A program made the translations under genes and the position numbers. The notes below the pieces were generated by a model that saw only the letters and a list, made by a program, of their open reading frames with translations, did no database searches and had not been told where the DNA came from. This document shows, piece after piece, positions 30,738 through 47,044 of a stretch of 64,000 bases of DNA; positions within the stretch are counted from its first letter, which is position 1; each line of letters starts with the position of its first letter. The stretch covers positions 14,917,061 to 14,981,060 of the forward strand of contig NC_091293.1 of the NCBI RefSeq assembly GCF_038502225.1, written 5' to 3'. The DNA is from Cherax quadricarinatus. Taxonomy: Eukaryota > Arthropoda > Malacostraca > Decapoda > Parastacidae.

Positions 30738-31813
30738 TGAGGCAACAAAGAAAAAGGGTCTAATAGCATCTGGGACACTGCAAGCCAGGCAGTGAGTTCA
30801 GACAGCAGCCTCTCTGAAACATCACCAAGTGCTGGATTGAGCATTTGTTTTAAGTGATGAGGCCTTAAACCGGTGAAACTTCCTGCTGAGCCCTGTGGAA
30901 ACGACATAGCTGCTTTATACACACTAGCATCCTGTAAGGTTAGATGTTCTTCGCCAGCTGCAATGTCAGGGAGGTCGATGATGGTACTGGGAGCCCTGGG
31001 TGGACGTTCGCCCTTCAGAGCTTGCGCCGTGCTGATGTCCATAGGAGTGATGGTATCCTCACTGGTTATAAGCCTCAGAGCACCAATAGTATTACCCTCT
31101 TCTATTTTTTTTGCTAATTTGGGCTCTGATTTTTGAGGCGTATGGTGTCCTGTTGTTGGCATTTGCCCGGCGGGTGTTTGTCACCCTAGGAGGGAGATGG
31201 ACGAGGCTGTCATCCCTCGGGAATGCATTTATTGCCCTAATGACATGTGTTGCTAGTGACTTGTCCTTCTTTGGTGGGACAGCCAAACAGGCATTGCCAA
31301 AAAGCATCAAGTTGTGCCAGGATCTGTTTGAAGGAGCATCGTTGACTTTCTTAAGAAGGTCGGTGAATTTACTAGCAGCTTGAGGGCGAGCTGCTTTGGG
31401 GATGTGTGTCAGCGTCCTGGTGGATGTTAATTTAATTGCAGATTTGAGGTCTCATGTAGAGGTGAAGTCCCCGTAGCTGTCAGCGCTGACTGCTGGGATG
31501 GGCTGTTGAATGTTTTTATTTGGAACTCTCCTGGAGCCTAGACATCCATTGTGAGCACGAATGTGGCCAGATAAGGGATTGAGTGCACATTCCCTGTAGC
31601 ACACCCTGCAGATGCCTCGTGAACGACGGCTTTGGCTCTGTCGTAAAGATTCCTGGGAACCCGGGACTTTTTGTGACATTGCTGACATCGTGGGGGTGGG
31701 AGGGCGCCAGCTGTGGGGTAGCGGGTGAAGGACAGCACATATGCATGGGGGATGAGGGTGGGGGAGTAGAGAGCGGCAGAGCTAGTTATTGGTAGGGCAC
31801 TAAACGGCAACAC
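30689..31813 (-). pseudogene. N-terminal C2H2 zinc-finger, linker and RT start, copy D
   Basis: Around 31688-31452 the minus strand encodes CRVCYRECALNPLSGHIRAH (Cys-x2-Cys-x11-His-x3-His) after a CQQCHKK segment. A second frame carries VHLPPRVTNTRRANANNRTP (31310-31092). A third (31162-30689) carries PSTIIDLPDIAAGEEHLTL and AGSFTGLRPHHLKQMLNPAL. Three frames indicate at least two indels. N-terminal zinc fingers bind the target DNA in R2-like elements. The same N-terminal region recurs on the plus strand at 33066-33476. Confidence 0.72.
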
Positions 31814-31866
31814 CTCTTATAAGTTTAAAGATGTATTTTGTCATTAAAGCTAATGAAAAAAATAAT
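31814..31866 (-). repeat. MITE fragment (inverted)
   Basis: TTATAAGTTTAAAGATGTAT and the following ...CATTAAAGCTAATG match, in reverse complement, 32591-32655 and the interior end of the 390-bp MITE family. Confidence 0.65.
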
Positions 31867-32668
<802 letters not shown>

Positions 32669-33476
32669 CGGAGATTACAGAATTGTGACAATCCTCTGCT
32701 TCAGACCTTTGCTTCTGTATCAGTGAAAGTGCAGTGTGCATGTTTGGATTTGGGGAGTAGTAGTGGTGTGGAGGAGGTTTTGTTTACCTCTGTGTCCGGC
32801 CGGGGTCAGGGGTTGGGGGAGGAAGTGGGCGTTTACGGCACCGTCATTGGATGCTGAACAGAACACCTTGGTTAATAGTGAGAGCATGGTGATTAGTGTG
32901 CCAAATGGCGACGGTTTTTTCTAAATGGAAAAGTAAGTGTATAACAATTAGCAAAAGTTAGTCAGTGATGTGCATATTGAGCGAACACACAGGGCCACTC
33001 CCTCCCCCCCATCCCTGTTCCCCTCCCCTCATTCCAGTCTACGCCCACTGACTTCCTGACTAAGGGTGTTGCCGTTTAGTGCCCTACCAATTACTAGCTC
33101 TGCAGCTCTGTACTCCCCCACCCTCATCCCCCATGCATCCATGCTGTCCTTCACCCGTTACCCCACAGCTGGCGCCCTCCCACCCACACGATGTCAACAA
33201 TGTCACAAGAAGTCCCGGGTCCCTAGGAATCTTCACGACAGAGCCAAAGCCGTCGTTCACGAGGCATCTGCCGGGTGTGCTACAGGGAATGTGCACTCAG
33301 TCCCACAATGGATGTCTAGGCTCCAGGAGAGCTCCATTTGAGAACACCCAACAGCCCATCCCAGTAGTCAGCGCTGACAGCTACGGGGACTTCACCTCTA
33401 CAGGGGACCTCAAATCTGCAATTAAATCAACATCCACCAGGACGCTGACACACATCCCCAAAGCACCCATAGCCTC
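32669..33476 (+). mobile_element. RLE-type LINE, plus-strand 5' fragment (leader and N-terminal region)
   Basis: 33066-33476 is an inverted, slightly diverged copy of 31813-31390. It shares ACCAATTACTAGCTCTGCAG, CGGTGTTGCC-like leader and the PPTRCQQCHKKSRVP and TRHLPGVLQGMC translations, ending at SADSYGDFTSTGDLKSAIKS and HIPKAP. 32669-33065 probably is the 5' leader of the family: GC-richer, no frame, unique in this window. The fragment breaks exactly where the 3' end of copy E begins. Confidence 0.75.
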
Positions 33477-33879
33477 GGAGAAGTGGTTAAAAAGGCTTCA
33501 AGGAGGAATATTTGGATTTCTTCCTGAAGCCGTTTGAATATTCCACTTTCCCTACCATCCCATCTTTCATTCTTTTTTACTAATAGGTATATTTTATTAC
33601 ATAATATGGTACAAAAGGTTTAAGAGATACATTGTTAATATAAAGATGGCATATACAGTACATGAGATGTGAGAGATTCATGTCTAGTACATATTCTTAC
33701 GTGTTTGTCACTGATTATAATGCGAAAATCTCATCCAGCTCTTCAGAACTGGGGCACATGCCCAAAATACAGCAGGCATTACCCCTCTGAGCAGCCGCGC
33801 TGAGTCGCTGGAACAGAAAACTAGCTGCCCTGGGATCCCTAGTTGCCCTGATGAGTCTTTTGCCTAGCTCCTTAAGAAA

Positions 33880-35163
33880 CTAAGATGCACTCTTTCCCTT
33901 TGAGCCAAGGGTCAATGAGCCTAAGAGAACAAACATACAATGATGGGCAAGTTCTCCATATTTTCTAGACTTTTGGGACTCCCTGAAGCTGGTGGCTGCC
34001 CCTCCTTCCTCCCTGGTGTATTGGAGATAGGTATCAGCCAAGGTAGATGCACATGTGTAGTACCACACCACCTGCCTACCGTCTGTCCAGGCTTGAAGTA
34101 TGATACCATCTGGACACTTCTGGCTGCCACCAGATCTGCATAGCTGGGGTGGCTCCCTTACTGCTGGGCATCTGGCTGTTTTGAGGCTCCTCTTGATAAT
34201 GTTATTAACCTCCTCATGTCTTGCAATCTTTTCCTCAGATTTACGGCACACAAGACCATGGTTCCCGAATCGGTCTGCTGATTCATTGCCACAAATACAC
34301 CTGTGTTCGCCGAGAATAGGGGCGGCAAGTCGAAGGGCAACACCAATGCGGATGGTCTGTGGGTCGAGGCGTGTGCCAAGGCTGGAGTTGGGAACAGTCA
34401 ACAGAAAGCCCCCTGCATGAGGAGCTCTCACTGTCAGGAGGCGGGCTCTATCCTTCCCTGACACACTCTGAAGCACTGTTGAGGCGATTTTGTCCACTAT
34501 CAGTCCATCCCAGTGCGACTGTTTGTAGGTGCTGGGGGGAGCAGGTCTGGTTTCAGAGCCCGTTAGAATATCCCAGATCATGGCTCCATCAATGAACTTT
34601 TGGTACTGGACTCCAGTCTTATCCATAAGATGTTCAGGGAGAACTGCTGCTACAAGCCCTCTGGATGCAACGCATGAGGACAGAAAAGTAGGTAGTGCAA
34701 TCTGTGATGACTTGCGGACACCAATGCCTCCTAGTCTGACTTGAAATGTAGCTTGGTTCCACTGCCCGTCTTCTAGAGTAAGGTTAAGTACTTTCGTAAA
34801 AATCTGTCTTAGGATACCATCATATTCGTGCAGTATAGGGTTATCATGTGAAGGTGCACATCTTAGGAAATATGTCAACCTGGCCAGACTCAAGCACTTT
34901 GTGAAAAGGTACAAGGCATCATGGGTATCAAGATTGCCTATTCGTTGTTCCATTCTCCTCAGCTCTTCCAATTTCTTCCTGAGGATTGCGTAAATGGCAT
35001 TGCTTCCCAGAGGTGCTCCAAGAAAGACGCTATTTGTAGGGGCAATGACTGATGTTCCTGGTAATTTTGGTCTCACTGCATTTATCACTTGTTGACTGAC
35101 TGAGATGATTTCACATTTGGATGGATTCAGGTTGAGACCCATTTCCTGTCCCCGTGTCATCAC
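33880..35163 (-). pseudogene. RT thumb - CCHC - restriction-like nuclease, copy E
   Basis: 427 codons open. It begins in the RT (GLNLNPSKCEIISVS), continues with FLGAPLGSNAIYAIL, DTHDALYLFTKCLSLARLTY and GIGVRKSSQIALPTFLSS, then CICGNESADRFGNHGLVC (Cys-x-Cys-x10-His-x3-Cys). The nuclease segment is CPDGIILQAWTDGRQVVWYY, then STLADTYLQ, GGAATSFRESQKSRKYGELA. The Pro-Asp is kept, but the Asp expected after Trp is Tyr here (WYYTC against WDYSC in copy D), so catalysis is probably lost. Upstream, at about 35190-35225, FLDDGTIAG is readable on the minus strand, preceded by a stop. Confidence 0.82.
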
Positions 35164-35224
35164 TTGTATAAGATCACCGAAGTGAAACTCTTTTGTACCT
35201 GCTATTGTACCATCATCCAGGAAC

Positions 35225-35760
35225 CAGATGTTTAGCTAACTTGTCAGTCTAACTGTGATTTCCCTAACTGCTATACAGAAGAGAAATGGAGCTAGAGGAT
35301 CCCCTTGCTGGACACCCTCTAATGATGTGATTTCATGCTCTCCAAACAGGAGCATTGATTCCTTGCTATATACAGCTGAAACAAAGGGAAAGAGACCATG
35401 GAAATGTTCTTGTACCGCTGCTAAGACCACATCTCTTTACAGGAGAGTAAATGCATTCTTGAAGTCTAATTTTACCACTATTGTCCTCAGGCAGGTTATT
35501 GATATACGCCCTTGTTGCATGAACCGCTGCTTCACTTCCTTGAGAGACGCCAAAGTCAAGCTGGTTTGGTTGAAGCAACATGGCTGCCTCTGTACTAATA
35601 CTTCGGACAGCAGCTTTGGATACGAGGCGGCGAAAAGTGTTGCCTACTGCAATAGGCCTAATTCCTCCAGCCTTCTTTGTAAGTGCATACAGTGTTGCAC
35701 CAAAAAAGAAAGGTTTAATTTCGTCAGGAATCAGACTAGCCAAGGAATTGTTGACGAACC
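35225..35760 (-). pseudogene. RT fingers/palm pieces, copy E
   Basis: Two frames encode the N-terminal RT. 35743-35366 has [40 protein letters not shown] and LDFGVSQGSEAAVHATRAYI. 35430-35236 has FHGLFPFVSAVYSKESMLLF and GVQQGDPLAPFLFC. The join near 35450 is frameshifted where motif A (a KLDFKNAF-like segment) should be. Confidence 0.8.
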
Positions 35761-35795
35761 TTGTGATCTCTGAAAGTTATGTCTCTGCAGTCTCC

Positions 35796-36060
<265 letters not shown>

Positions 36061-36161
36061 GCTAGACTTTGATTCAAGGCAGCCAGCTTTCAGGGAGAAG
36101 GCTTACAGCTTTTCATTTCATCCCCTGCATGCATCAGCCTTACTAGAGATTTTAACAATGC

Positions 36162-36287
36162 AAGGAATTCGCAAGAGCAGGCGAAATATACACAAACACT
36201 GATCTCTGGCTGAAGAAGACCTTTGGTATAGCACAGCGTATCTTGTTCCAAGTTTCGTAGGTTCGAATCTCCTTCAACCAGAGATCA

Positions 36288-36288
<1 letters not shown>
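36162..36288 (+). repeat. tRNA-like SINE-type foldback, copy 2
   Basis: ACTGATCTCTGGCTGAAG (36198-36215) is the inverted complement of TTCAACCAGAGATCAGT at the right end. Between them the plus strand has GGTATAGCACAGCG (box-A-like) and GTAGGTTCGAATCTCC (box-B-like). Left flank AAGGAATTCGCAAGAGCAGG repeats copy 1; the right flank is (TA)n. Confidence 0.6.

Positions 36289-36379
<91 letters not shown>
36289..36379. repeat. (TA)n microsatellite
   Basis: 91 bp of TA between two tRNA-like foldbacks. Confidence 0.98.
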
Positions 36380-36385
<6 letters not shown>

Positions 36386-36541
36386 GACCACGAACAAGTG
36401 GTATTGATCAATAACAACACTGCGACTAGCCAAGGACTCGAACCCATGCTGCTTTGGCCCCGTGGGTAAAGGCGTCACGAGTTTTCGCCCACCATGAAGC
36501 AGGGCAAAGCAGCATGGGTTCGAGTTCGAGTCGCAGTGTTG

Positions 36542-36543
<2 letters not shown>
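36380..36543 (+). repeat. Foldback with tRNA-like box B, between two (TA)n arrays
   Basis: AACAACACTGCGACTAGCCA and CTCGAACCCATGCTGCTTTG on the left return as the inverted CAAAGCAGCATGGGTTCGAG and TTCGAGTCGCAGTGTTGTT on the right. The unpaired centre contains GTGGGTAAAGGCGTCACGAG. GGGTTCGAGTTC is box-B-like. Both ends touch (TA)n. Confidence 0.65.
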
Positions 36544-36625
<82 letters not shown>

Positions 36626-36662
36626 GTGTGTGTGTGTGTGTGTGTGTATGTGTGTGTGTGTG
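36544..36662. repeat. (TA)n(TG)n compound microsatellite
   Basis: TA to about 36626, then TG with two interruptions. Confidence 0.97.
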
Positions 36663-36823
36663 AAATTTTCTCTATATATTGTCTTCACTGTCTTCTACTT
36701 CAAACTTTATTTTTTCCATCAATATGATTCTTTTCTCTGTTTACTGCTCACATTATTGTCATGTGAATCGCTCAATTCTCTTTATATAGCTGTTTTCCAC
36801 TTCACAGCAACCTAACTCCCAGG

Positions 36824-37484
36824 TGTGTGTGTGTGTACTCACCTAGTTGTGGTTGCAGGGGTCGATTCACAGCTCCTGGCCCCACCTCTTTGCTGACCGC
36901 TATTAGGTCACTCTTCCTGCTCAATGAGATTTATCATACCTCTTCTTAAAGCTATGTATGGATCCCGCCTCCTCTACATCACTTCACAGACTGTTCCACT
37001 TTCCGACAACTCTGTGACTGAAAAAATACTTCCTAACATCCCTGTAACTTATCTGACCCATTGTTGCTGTGTTCCATCTCTGAAGCATCCTGTCTCTGTC
37101 CACCTTATCGATTCCTCTCAGAATTTTATGTCGTTATCATATCTCCCTCTATCTCCCCTGTCCTCCAGTGTCGTCAAGTCGATTTCCCTTATCCTCTCCT
37201 CGTAGGACAAGCCCCTTAGCTTCGGGGCTAGTCTCGTTGCAAGCCTCTGAACTTTCTCTAAATTCCTTACGTGCTTGGCTAGATGTGGGTTCCAAACTGG
37301 CGCTGCACTCTCCGATTGGGCCTGACGAACAAGGTGTACTTTCTTGAACGACTCCTTACTGAGATGTCGGAATGTTATTCTTAGGTTTGCTAGGCGCCCA
37401 TATTCTGCAGCAGTTAGCTGGTTGATGTGCGCCTCAGATGTGCTCGGTGTTATATTCACCCCGAGATCCTTTTCACTGTTTGAG
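36824..37484 (-). mobile_element. CR1-type LINE 3' fragment h
   Basis: GTGTGTGTGTGTACTCACCT marks the (AC)n-type 3' end. It then follows the recurrent block order to CCCGAGATCCTTTTCACTG. On the minus strand 37459-37118 encodes [20 protein letters not shown], then, out of phase with the expected [46 protein letters not shown] and [11 protein letters not shown]. It ends into (TA)n at 37486. Confidence 0.9.
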
Positions 37485-37485
37485 G

Positions 37486-37877
<392 letters not shown>

Positions 37878-37882
<5 letters not shown>

Positions 37883-38384
37883 TATGTTTGCGTATAATTA
37901 GTCTCTACAGTCAAAACTTATTAAACTATTCTAAGTAGCTGAAGAATATATGAAAGATGTACTGAGGGAGTCAAGGTTCCCAGACAGCGTCTTCATGAGT
38001 GTGGAAACTGGTGGGAACACATCACCACTTGATCAAGGTTAAACATATTCTCATAATATTCAACTGTCAAAATATACTCTGGCTGTCAGTCTGTCTGTCT
38101 CTCTCTCACTCTGTCTTTCTTTATACACGGTTTTACAAGGTTAGGCTAAGTTTTCTTAAGTTTATTTGCAAGCTAAGACCTGTTACCTACATCTCTCTTT
38201 CCATCTCCTCTCCCTCACTCTCCCTCCCTCTCTCTCTCTCTCTCTCCCTCTCTCTCCCTCTCTCTCCCTCCCCTCTCTTTTTTTTTTTACACAGGGTTTG
38301 ACAAGGTTAGGTTAAGGATTCCTAACTTTATTGACAAGCTAAGAGCTCTTACCTACATCAGCTCATTTGAAAGCATTTTTATTG
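37878..38384. other. Spacer with (CT)n and a duplicated ~70-bp block
   Basis: CACGGTTTTACAAGGTTAGG (38126) and its following CAAGCTAAGACCTGTTACCT recur as CAGGGTTTGACAAGGTTAGG (38293) and CAAGCTAAGAGCTCTTACCT. A CT-rich tract (38213-38288) separates the two copies. Nothing coding is recognised. Confidence 0.6.
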
Positions 38385-39065
<681 letters not shown>

Positions 39066-39516
39066 CCTCCCTCTTTAAACATAAATTTAAAATAAAAGAC
39101 AAGCTCACATAAAAAAAGATTAATCAGAGTGGAATTGTCTGTGATTCATGGAAACTACTGCATTATTCGACAAAGCTCTCTTGGTTGAGTAATTAATTAA
39201 AGCTCTTTGAGCGCCCCTGAAGGTTACTGCGAGTTCAGAGAGCTGCATGTGTTGGAGAGCCTCTGATGTGGGGCACAGTATCTCTCTTCTCTTCTTTCTT
39301 ACTCCGATTATCCTGGTGCTTAACTCCCGGGATATTAAGCCTAGAGCATTTAGCTGTTGTTTGTTTTTCTTGTTTGTTGCTTGTTGTGTGCTTCTTGTGT
39401 TTGTTTTTTTATGTTCGGCAGTGCTGTTGTCAATTGTTGTTGTTACTGTTGTGACTGTCATATGTTATTCCTGTTGTTTCTCATTCTGCTGCCACCGTTA
39501 TCGTTCCTACTGTCGT
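39066..39516. other. Spacer, nothing recognised
   Basis: Frames up to ~150 codons exist but are T-rich, hydrophobic and without domain signature. They are not supported as genes. Confidence 0.35.
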
Positions 39517-39632
<116 letters not shown>

Positions 39633-40017
39633 GTCGTGCCGAATAGGCAGAATTTGCGATCTTGGCTTAAATAGCAACGCTCATCTTGCTATATAGGACA
39701 AGTGAAAATTTGCATATGCAATAATTTCGCCAAAATCATTCTGAAGCTAACGAAAAAAATACATTTCACCGTGTTTGTTTAGTATTAAATTACTGAAAAC
39801 AAATCTAAAATATATATAGTTGGGTTAGGCTAAAATAAATTGCGCTTGTTATAATAAGGTTAGGTAAGTTTTCTAGGATTCTTTTGGTGCAAAATTAAAA
39901 TTTTTTACATTAACATTAATGAAAAAAATATATCTTTAAACGTATAAGAGAAAATTTTAGAAAGGGCTAAATTTTAAATGAGTTCTTGCTAATTGACCAA
40001 TTTTACATATTCGGCAT
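39633..40017. mobile_element. MITE-like TIR element, copy 2
   Basis: Starts GTCGTGCCGAATAGGCAGAA and ends at ACATATTCGGCATATT, the second TIR being diverged. It is inverted relative to copy 1 and matches throughout, including GGTTAGGTAAGTTTTC and TATAAGAGAAAATTTTAG. It is followed by the CACTTCTCCGAGGCAATGGG block also seen at 32160 and 33477. Confidence 0.75.
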
Positions 40018-40074
40018 ATTTTGCACTTCTCCGAGGCAATGGGTCCCACAATTTACACCAGAGGTGGACCTCAT

Positions 40075-40076
<2 letters not shown>

Positions 40077-40127
<51 letters not shown>
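40077..40127. repeat. (TA)n microsatellite at the 3' end of LINE copy C
   Basis: 51 bp of TA. Confidence 0.97.
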
Positions 40128-42795
<2,668 letters not shown>

Positions 42796-43033
42796 ACACT
42801 GGCCGATTTCCACCAAGGCAGCGTGGCCCGAAAAAGAAAAACTTTCACCATCATTCACTCCATCACTGTCTTGCCAGAAGGGTGCTTTTACGCTACAGTT
42901 TTTAAACTGCAACATTAACACCCCTCCTTCAGAGTGCAGGCACTGTACTTCCCATCTCCAGGACTCAAGTCCGGCCTGCCGATTTCCCTGAACCCCTTCA
43001 TAAATGTTACTTTGCTCACACTCCAAAAGCACG

Positions 43034-44875
43034 TCAAGTATTAAAAACCATTTGTTTCCATTCACTCCTATCAAACACGCTCATGCATGCCTGCTGAAAG
43101 TCCAAGTCCCTCGCACACAAAACCTCCTTTACCCCCTCCCTCCAACCTTTCCTAGGCCGACCCCTACCCCGCCTTCCTTCCACTACAGACTGATACACTC
43201 TTGAAGTCACTATTCTATCTACATGTCCGAACCACCTCAACAACCCTTCCTCAACCCTCTGGACAACAGTTTTGGTAATCCCGCACCTCCTACTAACTTC
43301 CAAACTACGAATTCTCTGCATTATATTCACACCACACATTGCCCTCAGACATGACATCTCCACTGTCTCCAGCCTTCTCCTCGCTGCAACATTCATCACC
43401 CATGCTTCACACCCATATAAGAGCGTTGGTAAAACTATACTCTCATACATTCCGCTCTTTGCCTCCAAGGACAAAGTTCTTTGTCTCCACAGACTCCTAA
43501 GTGCACCACTCACCCTTTTCCCCTCATCAATTCTATGATTCACCTCATCTTTCATTGACCCATCTGCTGACACGTCCACCCCCAAATATCTGAATACATT
43601 CACCTCCTCCATACTCTCTCCCTCCAATCTGATATCCAATCTTTCATCATCTAATCTTTTTGTTATCCTCATAACCTTGCTCTTTCCTGTATTCACTTTT
43701 AATTTTCTTCTTTTGCACACCCTACCAAATTCATCCACCAATCTCTGCAACTTCTCTTCAGAATCTCCCAAGAGCACAGTGTCATCAGCAAAGAGCAACT
43801 GTGACAACTCCCACTTTATGTGTGATTCTTTATCTTTTAACTCCACGCCTCTTGTCAAGACCCTCGTATTTACTTCTCTTACAACTCCATCTATAAATAT
43901 ATTAAATAACCACGGTGACATCACACATCCTTGTCTAAGGCCTACTTTTACTGGGAAATAATTTCCCTCTTTCCTACATACTCTAACTTGAGGCTCACTA
44001 TCCTCGTAAAAACTCTTCACTGCTTTCAGTAACCTACCTCCTACACCATACACCTGCAACATCTGCCACATTGCCCCCCTATCCACCCTGTCATACGCCT
44101 TTTCCAAATCCATAAATGCCACAAAGACCTCTTTAGCCTTATCTAAATACTGTTCACTTATATGTTTCACTGTAAACACCTGGTTCACACACCCCCTACC
44201 TTTCCTAAAACCTCCTTGTTCATCTGCTATCCTATTCTCCGTCTTACTCTTAATTCTTTCAACAATAACTCTACCATACACTTTACCAGGTATACTCAAC
44301 AGACTTATCCCCCTATAATTTTTGCTCTCTCTTTTGTCCCCTTTGCCTTTATACAAAGGAACTATGCATGCTCTCTGCCAATCCCTAGGTACCTTACCCT
44401 CTTCCATACATATTTTAAATAATTGCACCAACCACTCCAAAACTATATCCCCACCTGCTTTTAACATTTCTATCTTTATCCCATCAATCCCGGCTGCCTT
44501 ACCCCCTTTCATTTTACCTACTGCCTCACGAACTTCCCCCACACTCACAACTGGCTCTTCCTCACTCCTGCAAGATGTTATTTCTCCTTGCCCTATACAC
44601 GATATCACAGCTTCCCTATCTTCATCAACATTTAACAATTCCTCAGAATATTCCCTCCATCTTCCCAATACCTCTAACTCTCCATTTAATAACTCTCCTC
44701 TCCTATTTTTAACTGACAAATCCATTTGTTCTCTAGGCTTCCTTAACTTGTTAATCTCACTCCAAAACTTTTTCTTATTTTCAACAAAATTTGTTGATAA
44801 CATCTCACCCACTCTCTCATTTGCTCTCTTTTTACATTGCTTCACCACTCTCTTAACCTCTCTTTTTTTCTCCAT
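43034..44875 (-). CDS. Reverse transcriptase and C-terminal domain of LINE copy B (613 codons open)
   Basis: The open frame begins in the Lys/Arg linker (MEKKREVKRVVKQCKKRANE) and includes GRWREYSEELLN, GKAAGIDGIKIEMLKAGGDI, NYRGISLLSIPGKVYGRVIV, EQGGFRKGRGCVNQ, AFMDLEKAYDRVDR (motif A), LRQGCVMSPWLFNIFIDGVV (motif B), LLFADDTVLLGDS (motif C), KLKVNTGKSKVMR, FRYLGVDVSADGSMKDEVNH, LLYGCEAWVMN, LLRWFGHVDRI and GRRGRGRPRKGW, ending SEWKQMVFNT. All RT catalytic Asp are kept. It is detached from its endonuclease by a frameshift near 44870, so it is part of a polyprotein and not a self-standing gene. The first Met is not the natural start. Confidence 0.88.
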   Translation of the reverse strand: MEKKREVKRVVKQCKKRANERVGEMLSTNFVENKKKFWSEINKLRKPREQMDLSVKNRRGELLNGELEVLGRWREYSEELLNVDEDREAVISCIGQGEITSCRSEEEPVVSVGEVREAVGKMKGGKAAGIDGIKIEMLKAGGDIVLEWLVQLFKICMEEGKVPRDWQRACIVPLYKGKGDKRESKNYRGISLLSIPGKVYGRVIVERIKSKTENRIADEQGGFRKGRGCVNQVFTVKHISEQYLDKAKEVFVAFMDLEKAYDRVDRGAMWQMLQVYGVGGRLLKAVKSFYEDSEPQVRVCRKEGNYFPVKVGLRQGCVMSPWLFNIFIDGVVREVNTRVLTRGVELKDKESHIKWELSQLLFADDTVLLGDSEEKLQRLVDEFGRVCKRRKLKVNTGKSKVMRITKRLDDERLDIRLEGESMEEVNVFRYLGVDVSADGSMKDEVNHRIDEGKRVSGALRSLWRQRTLSLEAKSGMYESIVLPTLLYGCEAWVMNVAARRRLETVEMSCLRAMCGVNIMQRIRSLEVSRRCGITKTVVQRVEEGLLRWFGHVDRIVTSRVYQSVVEGRRGRGRPRKGWREGVKEVLCARDLDFQQACMSVFDRSEWKQMVFNT

Positions 44876-45970
44876 ATACTCTTCCTTCCTGCATCACTTC
44901 TACTTTGTAAAAACTTCTCATATGCTAACTTTTTCTCCCTTACTACGCTCTTTACATCATCATTCCACCATTCGCTCCTCTTCCCTCCCGCACCCACTTT
45001 CGTGTAACCACAAACTTCTGCTGAACACTCTAACACTACATTTTTAAACCTACCCCATACCTCTTCGACCCCATTGCCTATGCTCTCATTAGCCCATCTA
45101 TCCTCCAATAGCTGTTTATATCTTACCCTAACTGCCTCCTCTTTTTGTTTATAAACCTTCACCTCTCTCTTCCCTGATGCTTCTATTCTCCTTGTATTCC
45201 ATCTACCTTTTACTCTTAGTGTAACTACAGCTTGAAAGTGATCTGATATATCTGTGGCCCCTCTATAAACATGTATATCCTGAAGTCTACTCAACAGTCT
45301 TTTATCTACCAATACATAATCCAACAAACTACAGTCATTTCGCCCTACATCATATCTTGTATACTTATTTATCTTCTTTTTCTTAAAATATGTATTACCT
45401 ATAACTAAGCCCCTTTCTATACAAAGTTCAATCAAAGGGCTCCCATTATCATTTACACCTGGCACCCCAAACTTACCTACCACACCCTCTCTAAAAGTTT
45501 CTCCTACTTTAGCATTCAGGTCCCCTACCACAATTACTCTCTCACTTGGTTCAAAGGCTCCTATACATTCACTTAACATCTCCCAAAATCTCTCTCTCTC
45601 TCCTCTGCATTCCTCTCTTCTCCAGGTGCATTCACGCTTATTATGATCCACTTTTCGCATCCAACCTTTACTTTAATCCACATAATTGTTGAATTAACAC
45701 ATTCATATTCTCTTTTCTCCTTCCATAACTGATCCTTCAATATTACTGCTACCCCTTCCTTTGCTCTAACTCTCTCAGATACTCCAGATTTAATCCCATT
45801 TATTTCCCCCCAGTGAAACTCCCCTACCCCCTTCAGCTTTGTTTCGCTTAGGGCCAGGACATCCAACTTCTTTTCATTCATAATATCAGCAATCATCTGT
45901 TTCTTGTCATCCGCACCACATCCACGCACATTCAAGCATCCCAGTTTTATAAAGTTTTTCTTCTTCTTTT
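44842..45970 (-). pseudogene. Endonuclease region of LINE copy B, two frames
   Basis: Frame 1 (to 45573) has LGCLNVRGCGADDKKQMIAD, LALSETKLKGVGEFHWGEIN, GVAVILKDQLW and IISVNAPGEE. Frame 2 (45660-44842) has VIVVGDLNAKVGETFREGVV, SLLDYVLVDKRLLSRLQDIH, ATDISDHFQAVVTL and GGKRSEWWNDDV. The frames overlap between 45573 and 45660, where one or two small indels shift the reading. Endonuclease residues are present in both parts (Asn, Glu, Asp-x-Asn, Asp-His). Confidence 0.85.
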
Positions 45971-46022
45971 TTAGTAAATGTCTACAGGAGAAGGCGTTAC
46001 TAGCCCATTGCTCCCGGCATTT

Positions 46023-46033
46023 ACATATATATA

Positions 46034-46124
<91 letters not shown>
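46023..46124. repeat. (TA)n microsatellite at the 5' side of LINE copy B
   Basis: About 100 bp of TA with one TTAA interruption. Confidence 0.98.
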
Positions 46125-46126
<2 letters not shown>

Positions 46127-46370
46127 CATGCACGAACAAATGGTTTTTGCTTTAAAACGCCTCACTCGTAACCTGTAAAGATTCGAGACGTCCTAAACCA
46201 CTCACCCGTCAATATGACATATATCAGGTGCCCAGTAGCACTGGACATGTTATTCCTGATGCGAACTCATACGTGGGTGTGGCAAGCTAAGGACTAGTTT
46301 TGTGTTAAAGCTCGGAATGGAGTGTTGAAGTTTTAGGGTTCGAGTCTCGGACAGTGCAGTTGGTATTTTT
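46125..46370. other. Spacer with a box-B-like element
   Basis: No gene. GGGTTCGAGTCTCGG at about 46338 resembles a tRNA T-arm/box B, but no matching box A or cloverleaf was found. Confidence 0.4.
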
Positions 46371-46739
46371 GTCCTGCCGAATAGGTAAAACTTGCGATTT
46401 TGGATTAAATGGCAACGCTTTTCTTGCCGAATAAGGCAAGCAAAAATTTCGCAGAAATTATTCTGAACCTAAAGAGAAAAATATAGTTCTTCGTGTTTGT
46501 TGATTATTATTAAATTATTTTATACTTAACTAAAATGTATTGGATTAGGTTATATTAAATTGCGCTTGTTATAATAAGGTTGTGTAAGTTTTCCAAGGTT
46601 CTTATAGTACAAAATTATTATTTTGTGCATTAATATAAATGAAAAAATATATCTTTAAACGGATAAGAGAAAATTATAGAAACTACTTAATTTTAAATGA
46701 GCCCTTGATAATTGACCAGTTTTACCTATTCGGCAAGAC
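46371..46739. mobile_element. MITE-like TIR element, copy 3 (diverged)
   Basis: Begins GTCCTGCCGAATAGGTAAAA and ends TTTTACCTATTCGGCAAGAC, an inverted repeat of about 20 bp with two mismatches, the best TIR pair of the three copies. The interior matches copy 2 with about 15-20 percent visible differences. The right flank is (CA)n instead of (TA)n; the left flank is unique sequence. Confidence 0.75.
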
Positions 46740-46989
<250 letters not shown>

Positions 46990-47044
46990 TAACTATAATA
47001 TTTCTCAAAACAGTACCATTTCCACTTCTCTTCCTCAATCACAT

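Larger units (their letters stand above)
42796..46022 (-). mobile_element. RTE-like LINE, copy B (nearly intact)
   Basis: A minus-strand copy closely matching A. Its 5' end (46022) is truncated inside the leader relative to A and abuts (TA)n. Its 3' end (ATCACACTGGCCGATTTCCA on the plus strand) abuts the ATTT/TA array. Only about three small indels separate it from an open polyprotein of about 1,000 codons. Confidence 0.9.

Noticed and set aside
36222..36285. Possible tRNA gene
   Set aside because: Box A and B-like words are present, but no acceptor stem or anticodon arm can be drawn, and a related unit occurs nearby in inverted form. Treated as SINE-like.
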